From: Didymodactylos carnosus
Lineage: Eukaryota; Rotifera; Eurotatoria; Philodinida; Philodinidae
NCBI GenBank assembly: GCA_905250885.1
Contig: CAJNOQ010002055.1
Span: forward strand, 1-26,616
DNA: 26,616 bases
Direction: 5' to 3'
The notes under the pieces are model-generated. The model saw nothing but the letters and a program-made list of their open reading frames with translations. It had not been told where the DNA came from and ran no database searches. Shown one piece after another: positions 22,420-26,616 of the stretch (positions within the stretch are counted from its first letter, which is position 1; each line of letters opens with the position of its first letter). A program made the position numbers and the translations under genes.

Positions 22420-23253
22420 GCATTCTGTATTGTTTTCGTTGTTGTTTTGTTAATTAATTTATTTTTTGTTTCGACGGTGATTTTTTTTTTTCTTCTTCTA
22501 TTTTTCATCTGTATGGTTAATTATTTATACTCATTCCTGAGAAACAATGGTCATCACCTTCTCTTCCCAACTATTTTACACGTTTTTTTTTTCCTGTTTT
22601 TCGTCTTGGTTCTCATCTCCACCATACACACTTACTGTATATTTATTCGTGTTGGCTTTGTACTTGTTTATCTGTGTATTTTAATGTGTTTTTTTTTTGT
22701 TCCACTCATCATCAATGTCATGTTGTAATATATAAATAATATTGTTTATGGTTAATGTATGATAATATGTATAAAACAATCGAAAAATATTTAGCTTTAT
22801 AATAATATAAACAAATAAGCATTATTTTGGTGAAAAAAACAAACTATTTCCGTTGAAACGCAACATAATAAGCCAAGATAATATTCGTTGACGATGATAT
22901 TTCAAAATACGGTAGACATTATCTTAATCATCATGCAAGATTTTTTTCTTGTTAACGTTTCATCGACAATCTAGAAATAATAACTAGGTCACTTTAATCT
23001 CTCTAAAATAATAAATTTCTTCAGTCAATTGATATCATGACAACTAAAGATATAATAAGGTATAGTATATGCACGACAACAATATCAAACATGTAAGTTC
23101 GGTTTTGAAAATTCAGTGTCAAACTATTTTAGTATTTTTCTTACGAGAAACAAACAATTTTATTGGAATATACAGTATTATCTCACACAATATCACAGTT
23201 TTTTTATTTCTGAACAAACTGCTTGCAAAAATATTTATATTGAAACTAGCATT

Positions 23254-23610
23254 CAGTGGCGGATTTACAGTGGGTGCGACTGCACAGGCATGTATACAGA
23301 ATTTTTGACAGAGGAAGATCAAAATTTTTTCAATCAGTAGAAGACGTAGACTCTTCGTTTGCTTATGATTCATATCTTTGATTTTCAAAGTATAGCGACA
23401 TTACGAATAAGTAGGAACAGATTTTTTTCAGAGAGGATTGGTCTCCTAAGCCCTCCTCCCCTCTAGGGACGTGCGTGCGACTACACCTACCGAAAACAAA
23501 AAGTTTTGATTTTTTATCAGCAAAAAAATGTTTTTTCAGTACTCCGCACCCATCGAAATTCTTTTCGTTTGTACCGCACTGATCGGAAAAATTCTCTATA
23601 TCCGCCACTA
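23254..23610. mobile_element. hAT-like MITE, 357 bp
   Basis: The left end reads CAGTGGCGGATTTACAG and the reverse complement of the right end reads TAGTGGCGGATATAGAG, matching at 14 of 17 positions. CAGTGGCGGAT is a familiar hAT terminus. It is flanked by 8-bp duplications CTAGCATT (23246-23253) and CTAGGATT (23611-23618), with one mismatch. Several open frames overlap it on both strands, but none looks like a transposase, so it is non-autonomous. Confidence 0.85.
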
Positions 23611-23618
23611 CTAGGATT

Positions 23619-23868
23619 CATGTAAAAATTCACACATAAGAAAGGTTAACAAAAATACGAATAAAAGATTTCGATCTAGTAAAGTTTAAGAATTGAACTA
23701 GAGCCGTTGTTATGCTTTAAGTTTTGGATTTTTCTGTAAACAAAGTAACAAGTTTTGTACATAAATTTAATATTTTCGTTTCAGCCATACTTGGAACATG
23801 TTGAATACTAGACAAAAAAAAAGAGAACAATTATCTCAATCTATTAACAAACTCGGCACGTTCATAGC
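23619..23868. other. Intergenic / 3' flank of the minus-strand gene
   Basis: AT-rich. A TTTAAT at 23766-23771 is ATTAAA on the minus strand, about 100 nt past the stop codon of the gene ending at 23869, and is a candidate polyadenylation signal. The MITE above lies just beyond it. Confidence 0.4.
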
Positions 23869-25399
23869 TCACTCTTTTATTGCATGTTGATAGACACATG
23901 CTCCGTGATTAAGTGTTTCAATTAAATTTTTCTGAATATCCAACTCTTCTTCGATTGGTGCTTGTTGATCAATAACATTAATTAGGTCACTTAATTGATC
24001 AATTGTTTGCTTTAAATTTTCTACAAAAAAAATGATCAAAAGTTCATTTGGAAAAAGACAGTGTTTTATATCTGCTGATGTACCTTTATCACATGCGTCA
24101 TTGCTTGCTACATTATGTATTGAAAGATAATTAATTTTCGAGCTCAACGCATGATCAACTGCCTTTTGTATTAACAAATTATCAGCAAATATTTTTTTCA
24201 TTTTAAGCAATGTTTGCCCCTAAGAACAATACAGAAATAAACAGGATAGATTTTTGTTTTCAATCAAACGGTAATGTAAAAACATTTGTTTTATGCAAAT
24301 AAACGTTTTTCTATGAACAAATATATGTTCATTTTGAAAAACATGAGACCAACCGGTCATAATTTAGTTTGGACAATGAAAAACTAAATACGTACGAGAA
24401 CAAGTATAATTTCATCAGTTGATTGATCAACACGTTGTTTTTTACTGGCTGCGTTCATATTCATCATCTCATTAGAAATTCGATATGCTGTCATTTGCAA
24501 CTGGCCAATGTAGCGCTAAAATGAACAAAAATAGGACGAGACATAAATAATACAAGATAAAAGGTATAATAGAAATACCATTAATAATCGATCATTTTCT
24601 TCTGTTAATTCATCAAATAATTGATTGACATACATAATTTGTAATAGATCATTATAGATAACAACTTCTTCTCGAAAATCTTTTTGTGTAGCAATTTCTT
24701 CGCCGTTTTTCAACTAAAATATTAAACAATTTCAGAAAAGGGTCTAGTGAAAATCATTAACTTTTGAAGTTACCGTTGGTGTACGATTTACTCGTGATAA
24801 AACAGCTTTTCGGTTTAATGACGGGGACGCTGGAATGTCTTCACGAACTAAGTAGAAAAGATACAAAACAGAATCTACACACAAAAAGACGCATATTTTC
24901 CTTCAATACCTGGTGCTAACATAGCCCGTTCACCTAATGGCGTTGATGCTAATGCTGCTTTACCGCCTGTTGGGTCTCTCAGATTTACCAATGCACCTTG
25001 ACTAATTGACTACAGTAAATTTTAGACTGCAATTATTCTGTTCATGACACTCAGAACTAGCATAACATACTCGTCGCATCTCCGCATACACCGGCTGAAC
25101 TTTTTGCTGTTTCTGAAGATTGAGCATCGCTTAAGAAGCAAAAATAGAAAAATTTCGAAAGAAATTTTTTTAGAATAGAGATGGTGTCTGCATACAAACT
25201 GTTTTTTGGATTGAAACTCTTGGCTTTGGTGGCAATATTCCCAAACGTTTTACAGATGACACATTAGCATTTGATACCGATGGTATAACAGGAGCTCTGA
25301 ACGGTAAAGAGAAGTCGGAATAATGAAAAAAAAATAAACTATTTTGCCATACTTTGGAGGTTTTGCCAATGACACACCGTATTTTTGAGATCCAAACAT
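23869..25399 (-). CDS. Coiled-coil protein, tentatively HAUS8-like augmin subunit (9 exons, 307 aa)
   Basis: Exons (minus strand): 25399-25353, 25296-25196, 25129-25071, 25009-24910, 24847-24774, 24713-24579, 24515-24396, 24219-24084, 24020-23869. All junctions are GT-AG and keep frame from MFGSQKYGVSLAKPP to a TGA. Residues 1 to ~127 are basic, Pro/Ser/Ala-rich and probably disordered (LGILPPKPRVSIQKT, PASPSLNRKAVLSRVNRTPT). From ~135 the chain is helical and coiled-coil (YNDLLQIMYVNQLFDELTEE, then MKKIFADNLLIQKAVDHALS and NLKQTIDQLSDLINVID). A basic disordered N-terminus followed by coiled coil, at this size, fits HAUS8, the microtubule-binding augmin subunit, and a few hydrophobic positions seem to line up. 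I cannot confirm this without a profile search. The exon structure is strong; the identity is weak. Confidence 0.75.
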
Positions 25400-26616
25400 A
25401 GCGAATGTTGACACGTAATAATAAATGGGCTACTACAACAAAAAAACAAAGTTTTGTTAAACTCCTGAATCATTATCAAAAACTCAAGAATGACAAACAA
25501 TAAAAAATGACTAAAGATTTGTAGAGAAAACTTAACAAAAAATTTTGTTTGGTAAACTCACAGAATTAAAAAATTCTTTTTTCGCCAAAAACAAAGAAAA
25601 AACCTCTCTATAATGAGAAAGCATATCTTATAACCAATCAGAGTACATACAACAGAAAGACAGGTCGAATGGAGCTACAGTCTATGCTCTATGTGGGATA
25701 TAATATAATAGTTTGTTCCTCTTTCGAAGGGCCAAAAATAGACCAAACTGTCTTTCTTCGTATTAGTTATACATGTAGTGTACTGTACATAAATTTGGCA
25801 TAGATTCAATGAGGTATTTTACAACATTCAGCAAATACTTACAAGAATTTCTGTATCAAGCAGCGCTCAAAATTCTGTATCAACTACTTATATTAGTTTT
25901 GATCATACGTTTTGAATAGCTATCTATTGAAATTCTGAAAATAATCATATTGATTAATTCTTCTCTAATACAAATGAAAACATATGTTATCATATGGAAA
26001 GCAAATGTTTTTCTCTTTCTCGCGCTATCCTGTAAAATCAGAACGGAAGAAAATAAATAAATTTCATCTTTAGATTTTTAGAAGCATCTTAATTGAAACC
26101 GGGGTAATAATTGACATATTCACGAAAAATAGTGGAACGGATGACACACAATTAATTGTACATCAAGCAAATGAAGTATTAAGCTAGCAGTTAGAGGAAG
26201 GCGCGACATCTTTTGCATCTTTTCTTTGGTCCATTTTGCACCAATGTACGAGTACAATCCAACAATACTTCGAAGTTTTCTATGTGTCTTTCATTTTCAA
26301 TCGTTTTCTTGAAACACACTTCTAATCGTTTGTTTGTTCTGCTGTCGTTTTTCCTTTGATTTTAATAAATGACATAACTTTATTCGACTTTGATGCGTCG
26401 CAATATTTTCAAAGAAGCTTTTTAACTACAGTATTCTGCAAAATTATAGATTCACCTGTTCAAACCCAGTTGTTTGATCGCTCTCGACTACTGTACACTC
26501 TTGTGCAAAGAAAAATCTTTGTGACTAAATACATTCGAGTATTCTCTATCCGAATATGAAATCAGATTTGCTCAATACGACCTTCAAATTCGAGAAAACA
26601 AATGTTTATTGAAACA
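25400..26616. other. Non-coding right edge, 5' flank of the minus-strand gene
   Basis: AT-rich sequence that should include the promoter of the 25399-23869 gene. A short direct repeat of a TTCTGTATCAA word occurs near 25849-25885. The frame at 26356-26559 has no recognisable features. Nothing else is assignable. Confidence 0.4.

Larger units (their letters stand above)
22235..23245 (+). other. ERK 3' UTR and T-rich intergenic sequence
   Basis: Contains an AU-rich element (22365-22385) and an AATAAA at 22414-22419 about 180 nt after the stop codon, a plausible polyadenylation signal. The frame at 22411-22728 encodes a Phe/Leu/Val-rich string that is translated poly-T rather than a credible membrane protein. 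The last bases belong to the target duplication of the next MITE. Confidence 0.5.

Noticed and set aside
22411..22728. 105-aa hydrophobic frame after ERK, resembling a multi-pass membrane protein
   Set aside because: Its hydrophobicity comes from poly-T (Phe/Leu/Val). It begins at the AATAAA region of the ERK 3' UTR and has no charged-residue pattern typical of real membrane proteins.
23069..23608. Overlapping frames on both strands around 23.1-23.6 kb
   Set aside because: They cover the third MITE and its flank, with no transposase motifs and no continuity outside the element.

Overview
This is a eukaryotic, almost certainly metazoan, nuclear window. It is strongly AT-rich, with poly-T/poly-A tracts and multi-exon genes whose GT-AG introns are mostly 56-71 nt. 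A 14-exon SAS-6 and an ERK-type MAP kinase with a TEY activation motif support an animal. Short introns, AT-rich composition and small non-autonomous DNA transposons would suit a rotifer or another small invertebrate, but the sequence does not settle the phylum.

Layout. Positions 1-1045 are T-rich non-coding sequence, perhaps the 3' UTR of a gene off the left edge. Minus strand 3166-1046 is a roughly 600-620 aa unrecognised protein with a helical, possibly F-BAR-like N-terminal half. A 499-bp hAT-like MITE (3422-3920) and about 1.2 kb of non-coding DNA separate it from the divergent SAS-6 gene (plus strand, 5109-8430, 736 aa). A 134-bp hAT-like MITE lies 87 bp after the SAS-6 stop codon. From about 8.66 to 20.25 kb no complete gene is visible. 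This stretch holds microsatellites, a 22-bp minisatellite, two inverted-repeat elements, repeat-like GC-richer patches, weak exon-like ORFs, a textbook recursive-splice motif (13855/13856) and a CRE-like cluster, and may partly be a long 5' intron of the next gene. ERK (plus strand, 20254-22234, five coding exons, 401 aa) follows. About 90%-identical 207-bp direct repeats lie 5' of its start codon and inside its third coding intron. A third hAT-like MITE (23254-23610) precedes a minus-strand nine-exon gene (25399-23869, 307 aa), tentatively a HAUS8-like augmin subunit. The remainder to 26616 is non-coding.

Gene relations. SAS-6 builds the centriole cartwheel, and the right-hand gene may belong to augmin, a spindle and centrosome microtubule-nucleation complex. 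ERK is the terminal kinase of the Ras-Raf-MEK cascade. Nothing shows that they are functionally linked; this looks like ordinary gene order. The clearest non-gene discoveries are the three hAT-type MITEs, each with 8-bp target-site duplications, the recursive splice-site candidate, and the repeat pair around the ERK exons. I see no CRISPR array, rRNA, tRNA or prokaryotic-style operon.
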